Shown here: positions 28,853 to 39,886 of the stretch, in pieces
How the letters are laid out: each line of letters begins with the position of its first letter
Position numbering within the stretch: position 1 is the first letter of the stretch
Source: Bacillota bacterium
GTDB taxonomy: Bacteria; Bacillota; Limnochordia; Darwinibacteriales; Darwinibacteriaceae
DNA: 44,849 nt
Direction: 5' to 3'
Assembly (NCBI GenBank): GCA_012837925.1
Contig: DUQE01000131.1
Coordinates: forward strand, 1-44,849
The notes under the pieces: model-generated
Seen by the model: only the letters and a program-made list of their open reading frames with translations
What the model was told of the DNA's origin: nothing
Database searches by the model: none
Program-made: the position numbers and the translations under genes

Positions 28853-30679
28853 ATGGCAGAACCAAAAAAGCCTACCAAGAAGCCCTTAGTATTTTATTAT
28901 TTAGTCACGCTCGCCATTTTGTTTATCATTAACGCTGTTGTCCTACCGATGTTTTTCAGCAAGTCCATCACCGAAGTGGACTACAGTGTTTTCTTACAAG
29001 CCGTCGAAGAGAACCGTGTAACCCAGGTGGAGCTCAGCGGCGACCACGAAGAAATCGTCTATGTCGCCACCGACCAAAATGGCCAGCCTCAAACCTATAT
29101 AACGGTGGCCATGCCCGATCCTAATCTCCTGGAGCGCCTTCGGGCGAGCTCGCCCGACATCAAGTTCTCGAGGATTCGGCCTCGACAGGCATCACCCCTT
29201 CTAACCTATCTGTTTAGCCTGTTTGTACCGATTCTGCTCATTTTGGGTCTGGGCCGACTATTCTCGAAACAATTGCAGCAACGCATGGGTAACACCATGT
29301 CCTTCGGAAAAAGTGACGCCCGCGTCTATGTAGAAGCCCAGACAGGAAAGACCTTTGCTGATGTGGCCGGCCAGGAGGAAGCCAAAGAAGCTCTTATGGA
29401 AATCGTGGACTTTCTGCATCATCCCGAGAAATACGCGAGCATTGGTGCCAAGCTACCTAAGGGAGCCCTCCTTGTCGGTCCTCCCGGAACAGGTAAGACG
29501 CTCCTCGCCCAAGCAGTGGCCGGTGAAGCAGACGTACCCTTTTTCTCTATCTCCGGTTCGGAGTTTGTGGAGATGTTTGTGGGCATGGGTGCTGCGAAGG
29601 TTCGGGATCTGTTTAAGGAGGCCGACAAAAAAGCACCCTGCATTGTCTTCATTGATGAAATCGATACTGTTGGCAAGAAGCGTGGAGACGGAGGCTTTTC
29701 TGGAAACGACGAACGGGAACAAACACTGAACCAGTTGTTAACCGAGATGGACGGGTTTGATAGCCGCAAAGGCGTGGTTATTCTAGCAGCAACAAACCGG
29801 CCCGAATCCCTCGACCCTGCCCTACTGCGTCCTGGACGCTTTGATAGACGTATTCCAGTAGAACTGCCAGATATTAACGGAAGAACGGCGATCCTGAAGG
29901 TCCATGCGGCCAAGATCGCTATGGAACGTGATGTGGACTTTGAAGCCATCGCCCGCGCTACGGCGGGAACCTCAGGTGCCGATCTAGCCAATATTATCAA
30001 CGAAGCAGCACTGAGGGCTGTACGCATGGGCAGAAATCGCGTGCGACAAGAAGACCTTCAAGAGAGCGTCGAAGTCGTCATCGCCGGATACGAGCGCAAG
30101 AACGCAACGATTTCACCCAAAGAAAAGGAAGTCATCGCGTACCATGAAATCGGACACGCTCTGGTTGCCGCGAAACAGACAAATTCTGCACCCGTGACCA
30201 AAATCACGATTATTCCCCGCACCTCAGGAGCACTGGGCTACACCATGCAGGTCGAAGAGGGCGAGCGCCATCTCATGAGTAAAGAAGACGCCATGAATCG
30301 CATTGCCACTCTGACAGGCGGACGCGCGGCCGAGGAACTCATCTTCAATATGGCCACTACAGGTGCAGCTAATGACATCGAGCAAGCAACAAAACTTGCC
30401 CGTGCCATGGTAACCCGTTATGGCATGAGTGATCAGTTCGGAATGGTGGCCTTTGAAACGCTCGCAAACCCGTATCTTGGAGGAGACAGTGCCATGAACT
30501 GCTCCAGCGAGACGTCGGCACAAATCGACAAGGAAGTCATCAAACTGGTGAAACAAGGACACGAAAAGGCCATCAATATTCTCAAAGACAATCTGGACAA
30601 ACTCCATGAACTGTCTCGAGAACTGCTCAAGAAAGAAACCCTTACGGGACAGGAGTTTATGGCCATACTAGAGAGCTAA
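28853..30679 (+). CDS. ftsH: ATP-dependent zinc metalloprotease FtsH
   Basis: FtsH N-terminal TM/extracytoplasmic domain, [28 protein letters not shown], zinc site [31 protein letters not shown]. Confidence 0.95.
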   Translation: MAEPKKPTKKPLVFYYLVTLAILFIINAVVLPMFFSKSITEVDYSVFLQAVEENRVTQVELSGDHEEIVYVATDQNGQPQTYITVAMPDPNLLERLRASSPDIKFSRIRPRQASPLLTYLFSLFVPILLILGLGRLFSKQLQQRMGNTMSFGKSDARVYVEAQTGKTFADVAGQEEAKEALMEIVDFLHHPEKYASIGAKLPKGALLVGPPGTGKTLLAQAVAGEADVPFFSISGSEFVEMFVGMGAAKVRDLFKEADKKAPCIVFIDEIDTVGKKRGDGGFSGNDEREQTLNQLLTEMDGFDSRKGVVILAATNRPESLDPALLRPGRFDRRIPVELPDINGRTAILKVHAAKIAMERDVDFEAIARATAGTSGADLANIINEAALRAVRMGRNRVRQEDLQESVEVVIAGYERKNATISPKEKEVIAYHEIGHALVAAKQTNSAPVTKITIIPRTSGALGYTMQVEEGERHLMSKEDAMNRIATLTGGRAAEELIFNMATTGAANDIEQATKLARAMVTRYGMSDQFGMVAFETLANPYLGGDSAMNCSSETSAQIDKEVIKLVKQGHEKAINILKDNLDKLHELSRELLKKETLTGQEFMAILES

Positions 30680-30734
30680 AGAGGAGATATTCGAGCTTTC
30701 TGGAATAGATTCTCAATAAGAAAGGAGGCTTCCC

Positions 30735-31586
30735 ATGACGTACCACAGCAAGACTGCAACTTTTGTTCGAAGCCTACAACTTAGAGTTGACAGTCTTCAC
30801 CGCGCTTTGCAGTTTTATCAGAATGCATTAGGTTTTCGGATCTTAGAGCAGGATGAGAGCCGCGCCAGGCTCACAGCGGATGGAGAAACGAGCATTCTGT
30901 CTCTAGTCCAGCCCCAGAACGTTGTTCCCAAAGTACCAAGGCGAGCGGGACTCTACCACTTCGCCATTCTCCTGCCGACTCGAGACGATTTAGCACACTT
31001 AGTCCGGCATTTAGCCAAACAGGGCGTGCGCTTTGGATCAGCAGACCACCTGGTAAGCGAGGCTATTTACTTCGAAGATCCAAGCGGCAACGGTATCGAG
31101 GTCTACGCGGACACAGATCCGTCCACCTGGGCGTGGGACCAAGATGGTGTAGGAATGGACACAAAGCCCCTGGACTTTGATGATCTCCTGGGAGCGGGCG
31201 TAACACGAGACGAAGCATTTGAACTTCCCGAACAGACCATCATCGGTCACATCCATTTGCATGTATCCCATCTGCAAGAGGCTGAGACATTTTACGTTGA
31301 GGGGCTCGGGTTTGATGTCGCCACGCGATTTCGAGATAGCGCAATTTTCCTCTCCACACGCAGATACCATCACCATGTTGCCCTGAACGTCTGGAATGGT
31401 GTTGGTGCACCGCCAACGCCAAAAGAAAGTGTTGGACTCGACTACTTTACACTTGTCTACCCTGATGAAGCAGCACGAAAAGAGGCAATAGAGAGACTTA
31501 CGAGCCTCGGCGTGACGGTTACCGGAGATGATGGAAAACTCTTCGTGACCGATCCCGCAGGTAACGATATCGAACTCGCAATCTAG
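30735..31586 (+). CDS. VOC family (glyoxalase/dioxygenase-like) protein, CatE-type two-module
   Basis: LQLRVDSLHRALQFYQNALGFRILEQDESRARL and IHLHVSHLQEAETFYVEGLGFDVATRF modules, YFEDPSGNGIEVYAD, VTDPAGNDIELAI. Confidence 0.9.
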   Translation: MTYHSKTATFVRSLQLRVDSLHRALQFYQNALGFRILEQDESRARLTADGETSILSLVQPQNVVPKVPRRAGLYHFAILLPTRDDLAHLVRHLAKQGVRFGSADHLVSEAIYFEDPSGNGIEVYADTDPSTWAWDQDGVGMDTKPLDFDDLLGAGVTRDEAFELPEQTIIGHIHLHVSHLQEAETFYVEGLGFDVATRFRDSAIFLSTRRYHHHVALNVWNGVGAPPTPKESVGLDYFTLVYPDEAARKEAIERLTSLGVTVTGDDGKLFVTDPAGNDIELAI

Positions 31587-31601
31587 ACGCCGAAAAGAAA
31601 A

Positions 31602-31640
31602 AGACTCTTGCAGTGCATAAACTGCAAGAGTCTCTTGTTT
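31602..31640. terminator. Bidirectional terminator
   Basis: AGACTCTTGCAGT-gcataa-ACTGCAAGAGTCT with flanking A/T runs. Confidence 0.85.
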
Positions 31641-31648
31641 TGTCGTAT

Positions 31649-32272
31649 TTAGTACGTCAGGCCAAGCCCCACTACAACTCCAGAGCCTGTATGACTGTTA
31701 TAAACATAGCCTACATGGGCTGTACCAATACCATAGACATTGTACTTGAGGCGCGCATTGAGTAGAACCCCTTCTGGGAGTTTAGCTACGGTACCCAAGA
31801 CTCCAAAGGGCCCACTCCAATACTCCGCTGTGACACCGAGAGCAACTCCCCTCACAGGTTCGGTAATATCCGTTGTTACGGTGGTTGGTTCGGTGGCGTC
31901 TTCCAAGAGTACCCGTTCATCCTTGCGGGTCTTCACCGTCTGTCCGGCCATACCTACCCAAGGAGTAATGAAACCGACCTCATAGCCTACACCAACGATC
32001 ACGGTACTTCTTCTTCCCTCAAAAATCTGGTAGTCACCCACGGTCTCCATATCACCTTTGCTTCTTTTGGTGATGAGCTCCATGTCCTTATTCTGCACAC
32101 CATAATCAAGCAGGAATACGATACCGCTGTTTTCCGGGGCCGCATCCAGGCTCACTGTATACAAGCCGCTCATGGACGCGCTAACATCAATATTGTCGGC
32201 TGAGGCCAACGAACCCAGGGTCAAGACAAACACAAGTGCAAGAAACAAAGCCTTCGTTCTCAATGGATACAC
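31649..32272 (-). CDS. Secreted protein, putative small outer-membrane beta-barrel
   Basis: Signal peptide; amphipathic strand-like segments; C-terminus TGSGVVVGLGLTY ends in an aromatic residue. Confidence 0.5.
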   Translation of the reverse strand: MYPLRTKALFLALVFVLTLGSLASADNIDVSASMSGLYTVSLDAAPENSGIVFLLDYGVQNKDMELITKRSKGDMETVGDYQIFEGRRSTVIVGVGYEVGFITPWVGMAGQTVKTRKDERVLLEDATEPTTVTTDITEPVRGVALGVTAEYWSGPFGVLGTVAKLPEGVLLNARLKYNVYGIGTAHVGYVYNSHTGSGVVVGLGLTY

Positions 32273-32409
32273 CTCTTTAGTATAGTAATTTCCTCATCAA
32301 TCCTTGCTCTTCTTCGTTTCATTGACTCCAAAATCCTCCATCTGTAGAGAAGGTTTCCAAGGCGGCGCGCAGAACTGGCTTAGAGATCGAAAATGAGGAG
32401 GGTACAAGC

Positions 32410-32979
32410 ATGAAGCCAACCAGAGAACAAGCATGGCAGGTTCTTACGGAGTATACAAAGTCAGAAGCCTTACTCCAACACGCCTTAGCCGTTGAGGCCG
32501 TAATGCGACACTTTGCAGAGCTTGAAGGCGAGGATGCTGACCACTGGGGAGTGATCGGATTGCTCCACGATCTAGACTACGAACAGTATCCGGAGGAACA
32601 CTGCCAGAAGACCGCAGAAATCCTCCAAGCCCGAGGAGTGCATCCATCCTACATTCGAGCCATCTGCAGTCACGGTTTTGGCATCTGCACCGACATCGAA
32701 CCCCAGAGCAAACTAGAGAAGACACTCTATACCATTGATGAACTGACGGGGCTGATTAACGCGGTGAGCCTAATGCGACCATCCCGAAGTGTACTTGATC
32801 TTGAAGTTAAGTCCGTCCGCAAGAAGTTCAAGCAGCCCAGCTTTGCTGCCGGGGTCAACCGGGAGGTCATCAACAAAGGGTGTGCAATGCTGGGGCAAGA
32901 ACTCGATGATGTCATCGCCGAAACCATTTCAGGTATGCGTAAAGTAGCAGAGGAAATCGGTTTAAAGGGCACCATCTAA
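32410..32979 (+). CDS. HD domain (HDIG-type) protein
   Basis: HWGVIGLLHDLDYEQYPEEHCQKTAEIL, YIRAICSHG. Confidence 0.85.
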   Translation: MKPTREQAWQVLTEYTKSEALLQHALAVEAVMRHFAELEGEDADHWGVIGLLHDLDYEQYPEEHCQKTAEILQARGVHPSYIRAICSHGFGICTDIEPQSKLEKTLYTIDELTGLINAVSLMRPSRSVLDLEVKSVRKKFKQPSFAAGVNREVINKGCAMLGQELDDVIAETISGMRKVAEEIGLKGTI

Positions 32980-32989
32980 GCGATGAAAA

Positions 32990-33018
32990 AGGACCTTCTG
33001 GATGAACCAGGAGGTCCT
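32990..33018. terminator. Terminator hairpin between convergent genes
   Basis: AGGACCTTCTGG-atgaa-CCAGGAGGTCCT. Confidence 0.7.
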
Positions 33019-33046
33019 CTCTATTCAAGAAAAAACGAAGGTAAGG

Positions 33047-34906
33047 CTAGATTAAAAATCCTTCTGTAAGTTTCATAAGTAGGCTTGCCTGTTCCGCAAG
33101 GTCATTGGCTGAGGTAGTGATGCCCTGTAGCGTCGCTGCTTGTTCTTCTGTAGCAGCCGCCATTTCTTCAGATCCGCTACTGAGCTCCAATGCATACGTA
33201 GCCACTTCCTGAATACGGGCACTGATCTTGTTAATGGCCTGACCAATCTCTCTGAAGGTCTCACCCGCTACCTGGACACGGTGTGACCCAGCTTTCACTT
33301 CTTCAATGCTCTCATTGGTCTCTTTCATTACCTCGGCAACTTGCGTGTTGATCTCTCTGAGTAGTCCTGCGATCTGCTCTGTCGCATCACCCGATTGCTC
33401 TGCTAAACTGCGCACTTCATCAGCGACCACAGCAAAACCTCGGCCCTGCTCCCCTGCTCTTGCAGCTTCAATGGCAGCGTTCAAGGCGAGAAGGTTGGTC
33501 TGATCGGCAATGCCACGAATGATGTTGGTGATCTGCCCAATCTCTCTAGACTGCACCCCAAGTTTCTCAACACTTTCCTGCAGTTCACCAAAACTCTTCT
33601 CAATAGTCCCCATCTGACTTACGGCATCAGCCACTAGTCCTTCGCCGTTTTGGGCAATTTCACGGATAGCATGACCATCTGTGTCGATGGCCTGTACACG
33701 GTCACTCATCTGCTGCACAGATCCGGCAAACTCATTGGTCGTAGCAGCCATTTCTTCCGTAGATGAACTTATCTCCTGGCTGGATCCAAACACATTGTGA
33801 CTCAACTGGGCCGTTGTGTCACTGGCTACTTTGACTTCGCCGATCAAACGGCCAAGATCTCGTTGCAGTGAAAGAAAGGCTTCGGCTAAGAGACCTAGTT
33901 CGTCGCCACTGCGAACCCTCAGTTCGGTCCGGAAATTCCCCTTGGCGATCTCCTCGGCACCCTTAACCAATCGCGAGACAGGGCTAATTAAAAGCCGGTT
34001 CGAGAAAATGACACCGATGCCCATGGCGATCGCCGAAAAAAGTGCGCCAAGGCTAAGTGTTCTGAGGAGCTGTGCTCGTGCATGAACGCGGGCCTCGTCA
34101 TACGAAATGAGGGCAGCCAACTTCCACCCCGTTCTAGGAACGGTCGTAAAGGCAGCAAATCGTTCATCCCCTGCTTCGGTGTAATCGAGCTCACCCGATG
34201 GACTGGCCGCAAAGGACTGTAGCAATTCTGGCAAGTCGAACATGGCACCCATCTTCGTCGGGTCCGGGTGGGCTAGTATTTGCCCCGTGTCATCCAACAA
34301 AACAAGATAACCTTCTTGACCCACCGATTTAGCAGCAATCGATCGTGCCAGACTCTCCAAAGACACGTCTACTCCCGCTACTCCCTCCTCCTCCGTAGCA
34401 CCTGGTTTGTATACGGGCATGGCTGCCGAAACCTTCAGAAGTCCGGTACCCATATCTACATATGGAGCAGTCCAAATCAGACCGTTTTTCTCGATGGCCG
34501 CAGGGTACCACGGTTGTTCCGTCGGGTCAAAACCTAGGGGCAACTCTATTCGAGGTTCGACGAAAAATGCTTTAAACTTCGTCCCCATAAACACATTCAA
34601 AATGTCTTCGTGCGATGATTCATACGTCGCAAAGAGTTCAAGCATTCTGTTCGACGCTCCAAAGGTGGAGGTGCTGTTTTGAACATTTGAGTTGTTGACT
34701 ACCATGGTGACGGCTTCTTCTACAGACTTGAGAAACAGGTCGGCTACGTCCGCTGAACCTGCAAGCGTACTTCGCGCTGCTTCTCGCACGTTGTCACCCA
34801 AACGGTCGACTGACGCACGGTAGTCATTGATTCCCAAAGCAAAGATGGGAACGGCAGTCAAGAGAAAGATGAGAAGAAGCATTTTCCACCGCAGTGATAG
34901 TTTCAT
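33047..34906 (-). CDS. Methyl-accepting chemotaxis protein (dCache-type sensor)
   Basis: Sensor [22 protein letters not shown]...[13 protein letters not shown], signalling core [44 protein letters not shown]. Start probably [11 protein letters not shown]. Confidence 0.93.
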   Translation of the reverse strand: MKLSLRWKMLLLIFLLTAVPIFALGINDYRASVDRLGDNVREAARSTLAGSADVADLFLKSVEEAVTMVVNNSNVQNSTSTFGASNRMLELFATYESSHEDILNVFMGTKFKAFFVEPRIELPLGFDPTEQPWYPAAIEKNGLIWTAPYVDMGTGLLKVSAAMPVYKPGATEEEGVAGVDVSLESLARSIAAKSVGQEGYLVLLDDTGQILAHPDPTKMGAMFDLPELLQSFAASPSGELDYTEAGDERFAAFTTVPRTGWKLAALISYDEARVHARAQLLRTLSLGALFSAIAMGIGVIFSNRLLISPVSRLVKGAEEIAKGNFRTELRVRSGDELGLLAEAFLSLQRDLGRLIGEVKVASDTTAQLSHNVFGSSQEISSSTEEMAATTNEFAGSVQQMSDRVQAIDTDGHAIREIAQNGEGLVADAVSQMGTIEKSFGELQESVEKLGVQSREIGQITNIIRGIADQTNLLALNAAIEAARAGEQGRGFAVVADEVRSLAEQSGDATEQIAGLLREINTQVAEVMKETNESIEEVKAGSHRVQVAGETFREIGQAINKISARIQEVATYALELSSGSEEMAAATEEQAATLQGITTSANDLAEQASLLMKLTEGFLI

Positions 34907-35060
34907 AAGACCACTCCTCAACCATAGTTATTGATCTAATTCTTTCCCGTTTTGCCACCTCCTCCCAACAAGGGCTTTTTTCCTTAAAGCTTATTTGCCA
35001 TTCGTTAAATGTTGTTAGTGAGAAAAAAAGCAGCCTTTGCATACACAGACTGCTCTTCCC

Positions 35061-36926
35061 CTAAATCTTGAATCCCTTTGTCAACTCCATAAGTACACCC
35101 GCTTGCTCCGCTAAGTCATTTGCAGCTGTTGTGATCCCCTGGAGCGTTGCTGCTTGTTCTTCTGTAGCTGCCGCCATTTCTTCGGATCCGCTACTGAGTT
35201 CTAGTGCATACGACGCTACTTCTTGAATGCGAGCACTGATGTTGTTGATGGCTTGACCAATTTCCCTGAAGGTCTCACCGGCTACCTGCACGCTGTGCGA
35301 ACCGGCCTTCACTTCTTCAATGCTCTCGTTGGTCTCACTCATGACCTGAGCGACTTGGGCATTGATTTCCCTCAAGAGCCCTGCAATCTGCTCTGTAGCA
35401 GCACCGGACTGTTCTGCCAAACTGCGCACTTCTTCGGCTACAACGGCGAAGCCTCTACCCTGTTCTCCGGCCCGGGCCGCTTCAATAGCAGCATTTAAGG
35501 CCAACAGATTGGTTTGATCTGAGATGCCTCGAATGATATCGGTGATTTGTCCGATCTCTCTGGACTGCACTCCGAGTTTTTCCACACTCTGGTGTAATCC
35601 GCCAAAGCTGGTTTCGATGGTCTGCATCTGATTCACCGCTCGAGCCACAATGTCCTCACCGTTCTCGGCGATTTCCCGGATGGCATGGCCATCTCTGTCG
35701 ATGTTCTGTACATGATCGCTCATCTGTTGAACAGACCCGGCAAACTCATTGGTCGTAGCCGCCATTTCTTCTGTGGATGCACTGATCTCCTGGCTCGATC
35801 GAAACACGTTCTGGCTCAACAGAGCGGTGGTGTCACTCGCCGCCTTCACTTCACCAATCAGTGTACCCAAGTCTTTTTGCAGAGTGATGAAGGTTTGAGC
35901 CAAGAGACCTATTTCGTCACCACTTCCGGCTTCCATCTCCGTTCGGAAGTTGCCTTTACTAATCTCCTCAGCGCCTTTCACAAGGTGTCCCACGGGTTTG
36001 ATCAAGAACCGGTTGGAAAAGACAACACCAACGACCAAAGCGATCAAAAGGAAGAGCGTTCCGATGCTCAAGGTCCTGTACAGTTGCTGCCTGGCCAGAA
36101 CCCGTGCCTCGTCGTAGGAGATGAGAGCCGCGAGCTTCCAGCCTGTTCTTCCCACGGTCGTAAAGACGGCAAATCTGTCGTCGCCGTTTTCCGTGTAGTC
36201 GAGTTCACCTGTTTTACCGGTTAGAAACGCCTTGACGAGGTCAGAAGAAAACACCTCTCCAATGAGCGCTTGGTTTGGATGGGCGAGAACCTGTCCCTTT
36301 TCATCCAACAACACCAAATACCCTTCTTGGCCCACAGGCCTGGTGGAGATTAACTCCACAAGCCTACCGAGGGCCACGTCAATTCCTGCTACGCCCACAG
36401 CCTGTGCGTCTCCAGCACGATATACCGGAATCGACACCGACACCACCAGCTGGCCGCTGCCGGTATCAACATAGGGTTCTGTCCAGACAACTCCTCGGGC
36501 CGCTATGGCTCCAGGATACCAGGGCCGTGCTGTGGGATCAAATCCGGGAGGCAACTCCGCGAGGGGGTAGACCAGAAAGTCTTTATTTCTTGTACCCATA
36601 AACACGTTCAATGCATCTTCGTGTGCCTCAAGGTAGGCTGCAAAGAGTTCAACCGTCTTCTCCGCGGCACCATCATCATCAATACTGTTCTGGACGCTAA
36701 CATTTTTGCTTACCATGGTAACCGCTTCTTCAATGGACTTCAGGAACAAGTCGGTTACGTCCTCTGTACCAGCAAGCGTACTTCGTGCTGCCTCACGAAC
36801 ATTGTCAGCAAGGCGATCGACGGAATTGCTATAATCATTGATGCTCAACGACAGGATCGGGATGACAATCAGCAACAAAACCAAAAAGAGCATCTTCCAA
36901 CGTAGTGATAACCTCACAACGAACAC
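35061..36926 (-). CDS. Methyl-accepting chemotaxis protein (dCache-type sensor), paralogue of the 33047-34906 gene
   Basis: Same architecture; very similar cytoplasmic domain [41 protein letters not shown]. Confidence 0.93.
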   Translation of the reverse strand: MFVVRLSLRWKMLFLVLLLIVIPILSLSINDYSNSVDRLADNVREAARSTLAGTEDVTDLFLKSIEEAVTMVSKNVSVQNSIDDDGAAEKTVELFAAYLEAHEDALNVFMGTRNKDFLVYPLAELPPGFDPTARPWYPGAIAARGVVWTEPYVDTGSGQLVVSVSIPVYRAGDAQAVGVAGIDVALGRLVELISTRPVGQEGYLVLLDEKGQVLAHPNQALIGEVFSSDLVKAFLTGKTGELDYTENGDDRFAVFTTVGRTGWKLAALISYDEARVLARQQLYRTLSIGTLFLLIALVVGVVFSNRFLIKPVGHLVKGAEEISKGNFRTEMEAGSGDEIGLLAQTFITLQKDLGTLIGEVKAASDTTALLSQNVFRSSQEISASTEEMAATTNEFAGSVQQMSDHVQNIDRDGHAIREIAENGEDIVARAVNQMQTIETSFGGLHQSVEKLGVQSREIGQITDIIRGISDQTNLLALNAAIEAARAGEQGRGFAVVAEEVRSLAEQSGAATEQIAGLLREINAQVAQVMSETNESIEEVKAGSHSVQVAGETFREIGQAINNISARIQEVASYALELSSGSEEMAAATEEQAATLQGITTAANDLAEQAGVLMELTKGFKI

Positions 36927-37049
36927 CCCCTTATTAGTTGGGAACTAAGTACTTCTTATTTCTACTATCTGGGAAAAACCCCTTCCGTGAGGAGCCCCAC
37001 ATCCGACCATTTCTTGTGAAACACCATGCGCTCTGAAAGACAAAAAAGA

Positions 37050-37079
37050 ACAGCCTGTGACCTTATGATCACAGGCTGT
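37050..37079 (-). terminator. Rho-independent terminator after the M16 operon
   Basis: ACAGCCTGTGA-ccttatga-TCACAGGCTGT, A-rich on the plus side. Confidence 0.8.
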
Positions 37080-37094
37080 CCCCTCTTCCACTAT

Positions 37095-38420
37095 CTAGGG
37101 GATGATTAGAACCTCTGTGTAATGTTGGAAATACTTCTGTGCCGTTTCTTTGATGTCTTCAGGTGTCACGTTGTCAAAAAAGCTCATGTAGTCATCTACC
37201 CACTGGTACCCGCGCCCGGTTAACTCGGTCATGGCGAGCATCAGAGCTTGATTCAAGTTGGTCTCGTTTTGGATGATATACAGCCCACGCTTCTGCGTCG
37301 CGATATGGGCGATTTCGGCTTCGGTGAGCCCTTCGTCAGCAAACCGCTTCATCTCAGCTAACACCTGATTCCTTGCCTGATCAACATTCTGGGGATGCGT
37401 TGCCAAGAAAATCAGTAGATTGGACGGTCCTAGACGCTCATCATACTGTGACATGGCCGTATAGGCTAAGCCTCGTTTGTCTCTGATTTCGGTGAAAAGT
37501 CGGGATGACATCCCTTCACCCAGTATGCTGTTGATGACAGCCATAGATGCGCTGTCTTGATCAAACGACGCGGGCGCGGGATAACCCATGATTAAAAACG
37601 CTGCTTCAGTAGGTATGTTGATCACGAGTTCCCTATCTTCCGCGGGATACACAAAGTCTACCTCTTCCCTCGGCATGGGCTGTTTGTCATACCCATTTTG
37701 CCAATCGCCAAAACTGGTTTTGAGCAAGGGCAGAAGTTCTGCAGTATCGAAGTTACCAACAACGGCGACCACAATATGTTCTGGCTGATACATATACGTA
37801 TGCCAGTTTTCTGTATCCTCACGGCGAATGTTTGTTAAGCCGATAGGAGACCCGTAGGGAGAGAGTTTATAGGGGTGTTCTCCGTAAAACAGCTCAAGAT
37901 AGCCCAGCACTATGGCATTCATCGGATCATCGGTAAGACTGCCTAAGGTGGACTGGCTCAAACTGCGTTCCCTTTCAAACTCCCGTTCAGGAAAGGTGGA
38001 GTTGTTTATTAAATCCATCAAGACTGCAAAACTCGCTTCAAACGACGCCGGAGTTGATTGTAGCATGATGGCAGAGTAATCATAGGAAGCAGCCGTCTGC
38101 AATTGCGATCCAAGGGATTCGAGTTCAATCACAAGCTCTTGCGCGGTTCGGTTCGTTGTACCAGACAGTAAATTGCGCTGCGTCAAATACGTAAGTCCCT
38201 CTAGTCCTTCGGGATCATGTACTGATCCAATGCCACTCAAAAGGCCCACTGCAATAATATCAAAGGCGGGATTCTCCTTCAGAAGCAAGGTCAGTCCGCT
38301 CTCGAGAACCACTTTTTGCACATCATCCGTATAGCTAAACTGGACAGAAGCCAGAGCAGAGCCACAGGCCAGAACTAAGACTAGTAGTGCTGCAATCGCC
38401 AATCGAAATCTCATTCTCAC
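37095..38420 (-). CDS. M16 peptidase family protein lacking HXXEH (putative non-catalytic partner)
   Basis: M16 fold motifs, but GLEGLTYLTQRNLLSGT replaces HXXEH. Retains the C-terminal-domain motif LFTEIRDKRGLAYTAMSQY. Confidence 0.88.
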   Translation of the reverse strand: MRMRFRLAIAALLVLVLACGSALASVQFSYTDDVQKVVLESGLTLLLKENPAFDIIAVGLLSGIGSVHDPEGLEGLTYLTQRNLLSGTTNRTAQELVIELESLGSQLQTAASYDYSAIMLQSTPASFEASFAVLMDLINNSTFPEREFERERSLSQSTLGSLTDDPMNAIVLGYLELFYGEHPYKLSPYGSPIGLTNIRREDTENWHTYMYQPEHIVVAVVGNFDTAELLPLLKTSFGDWQNGYDKQPMPREEVDFVYPAEDRELVINIPTEAAFLIMGYPAPASFDQDSASMAVINSILGEGMSSRLFTEIRDKRGLAYTAMSQYDERLGPSNLLIFLATHPQNVDQARNQVLAEMKRFADEGLTEAEIAHIATQKRGLYIIQNETNLNQALMLAMTELTGRGYQWVDDYMSFFDNVTPEDIKETAQKYFQHYTEVLIIP

Positions 38421-38425
38421 TTTGA

Positions 38426-39760
38426 CTACCTCCCTACCGGTGAAATTTCACTATGGATATAGGCGTCTGGCTGTAAGTAGGTCTGCACAACGCGCTGGAT
38501 GTCTTCTGCCGTAATTTGCTCCAATAGTGCTCCTTGGTTTACGGCGCTCATGACACCACCGTAGATCTCCATCTGCCCAAGGTACATAGCGACATTGGTG
38601 CTTGATTCTGTGGAAAAGGCCAGACTGCTACGTGCCATAGCACGAGCGCGCTCTAGTTCAGCCGCAGTGACAGGTTCGTCCTGTAACCGCGCAAGCTCTT
38701 CCCCAACAACTTGCGTTAGACGATCTAGGTTTTCGGGATCAAGCTGTACCGAAATACCGAAGACCCCGATGTCTGCAAATCCGTTGTACGTTGCCGAAAC
38801 ATTGGTTACGATCTGTTCTTCTTCGATCAAACGCTGGTAGAGACGAGATGAGCGTCCTCCGCCCAAGATTACTCCAGCCATCGTCAATGCTGCCGCTTCT
38901 GGTGTTGTGGAACCCGGTGCCGGGTGACCAATGAACACGTAGCTCTGCTGAATGGGACGTTCTTCTTTCAAATGAACGATGGAGTCAAGTTGAGGAATCA
39001 CGATGTGTTCGTGATATGCGATGGGTTTAGGGGCCATGGCACCATACAGTTCTTCGGCCTGGGCAAAGATATCCTCAGCCTTTACATTACCCGTCACAAC
39101 CAACACCATGTTGTTGGGTACATAGTACTTGGTATGGAAGTCTACTACTTGTTCCCGATTGACAAAAGCCAGCTCTTCCTCGGATCCGATCACATTCTTG
39201 GAATAGACGGTTCCAGCAAAGAGATGCTCTATGGCCATATCCACCAAATGCGTTTGGGGCGAGTCGATTCTGAGCCGGATCTCTTCATGAATCACCGTTC
39301 GCTCCCTGTCAATCTCGTCTTGTTCATACAGTGAGTTGAGCAGAGCATCGGCCTGTATCTCCATGGCTTGATGCACATGATTGGACGGGACAACGATGTA
39401 ATATGAGGTAAAGTCAAGACTGGTCATGGCATTTAGGTATCCGCCTAAGGATTCTACTTCATAGGCGATCTGGCCTCTAGGCCGGGTCTCTGTGCCTTTG
39501 AAGGTGAGGTGCTCGAAGAAATGGGCTAATCCAGAATGGCCAACAGGATCATCCTTTGCTCCGGTGTCGACCCAGACGTTGACCGTAGCAATGGGATACG
39601 ACGGTATTTCCTTGACAATCACCCGCATTCCGTTTTCTAGAACTCGCATTTGCAGGGGGATTAGAGGCGACGCCGGATCAACGGGCGCGGCCACCGTTAC
39701 AACGCTGGCCAAGAGTAAAATAACCACAAGCGCGAAACACACAACTCTAATTCGACTCAT
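38426..39760 (-). CDS. M16 family zinc peptidase (catalytic, HXXEH)
   Basis: GHSGLAHFFEHLTFKGT with downstream ERTVIHEEIRLR. Signal peptide. Confidence 0.92.
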   Translation of the reverse strand: MSRIRVVCFALVVILLLASVVTVAAPVDPASPLIPLQMRVLENGMRVIVKEIPSYPIATVNVWVDTGAKDDPVGHSGLAHFFEHLTFKGTETRPRGQIAYEVESLGGYLNAMTSLDFTSYYIVVPSNHVHQAMEIQADALLNSLYEQDEIDRERTVIHEEIRLRIDSPQTHLVDMAIEHLFAGTVYSKNVIGSEEELAFVNREQVVDFHTKYYVPNNMVLVVTGNVKAEDIFAQAEELYGAMAPKPIAYHEHIVIPQLDSIVHLKEERPIQQSYVFIGHPAPGSTTPEAAALTMAGVILGGGRSSRLYQRLIEEEQIVTNVSATYNGFADIGVFGISVQLDPENLDRLTQVVGEELARLQDEPVTAAELERARAMARSSLAFSTESSTNVAMYLGQMEIYGGVMSAVNQGALLEQITAEDIQRVVQTYLQPDAYIHSEISPVGR

Positions 39761-39826
39761 GTTCGACCTCCTTATTTGTGTATCAATTCACAATTCTAAC
39801 AACAATCATAGACCACGAAAACTCGA

Positions 39827-39856
39827 TTGTCAATGAAGGATCTCCCGTGATACAAT
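39827..39856 (+). promoter_or_regulatory. Sigma-A-like promoter for the MATE gene
   Basis: TTGTCA (39827) - 18 bp - TACAAT (39851). Confidence 0.6.
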
Positions 39857-39886
39857 GAGGGGTAAATCGCTCCGGGAGGCACAAAC

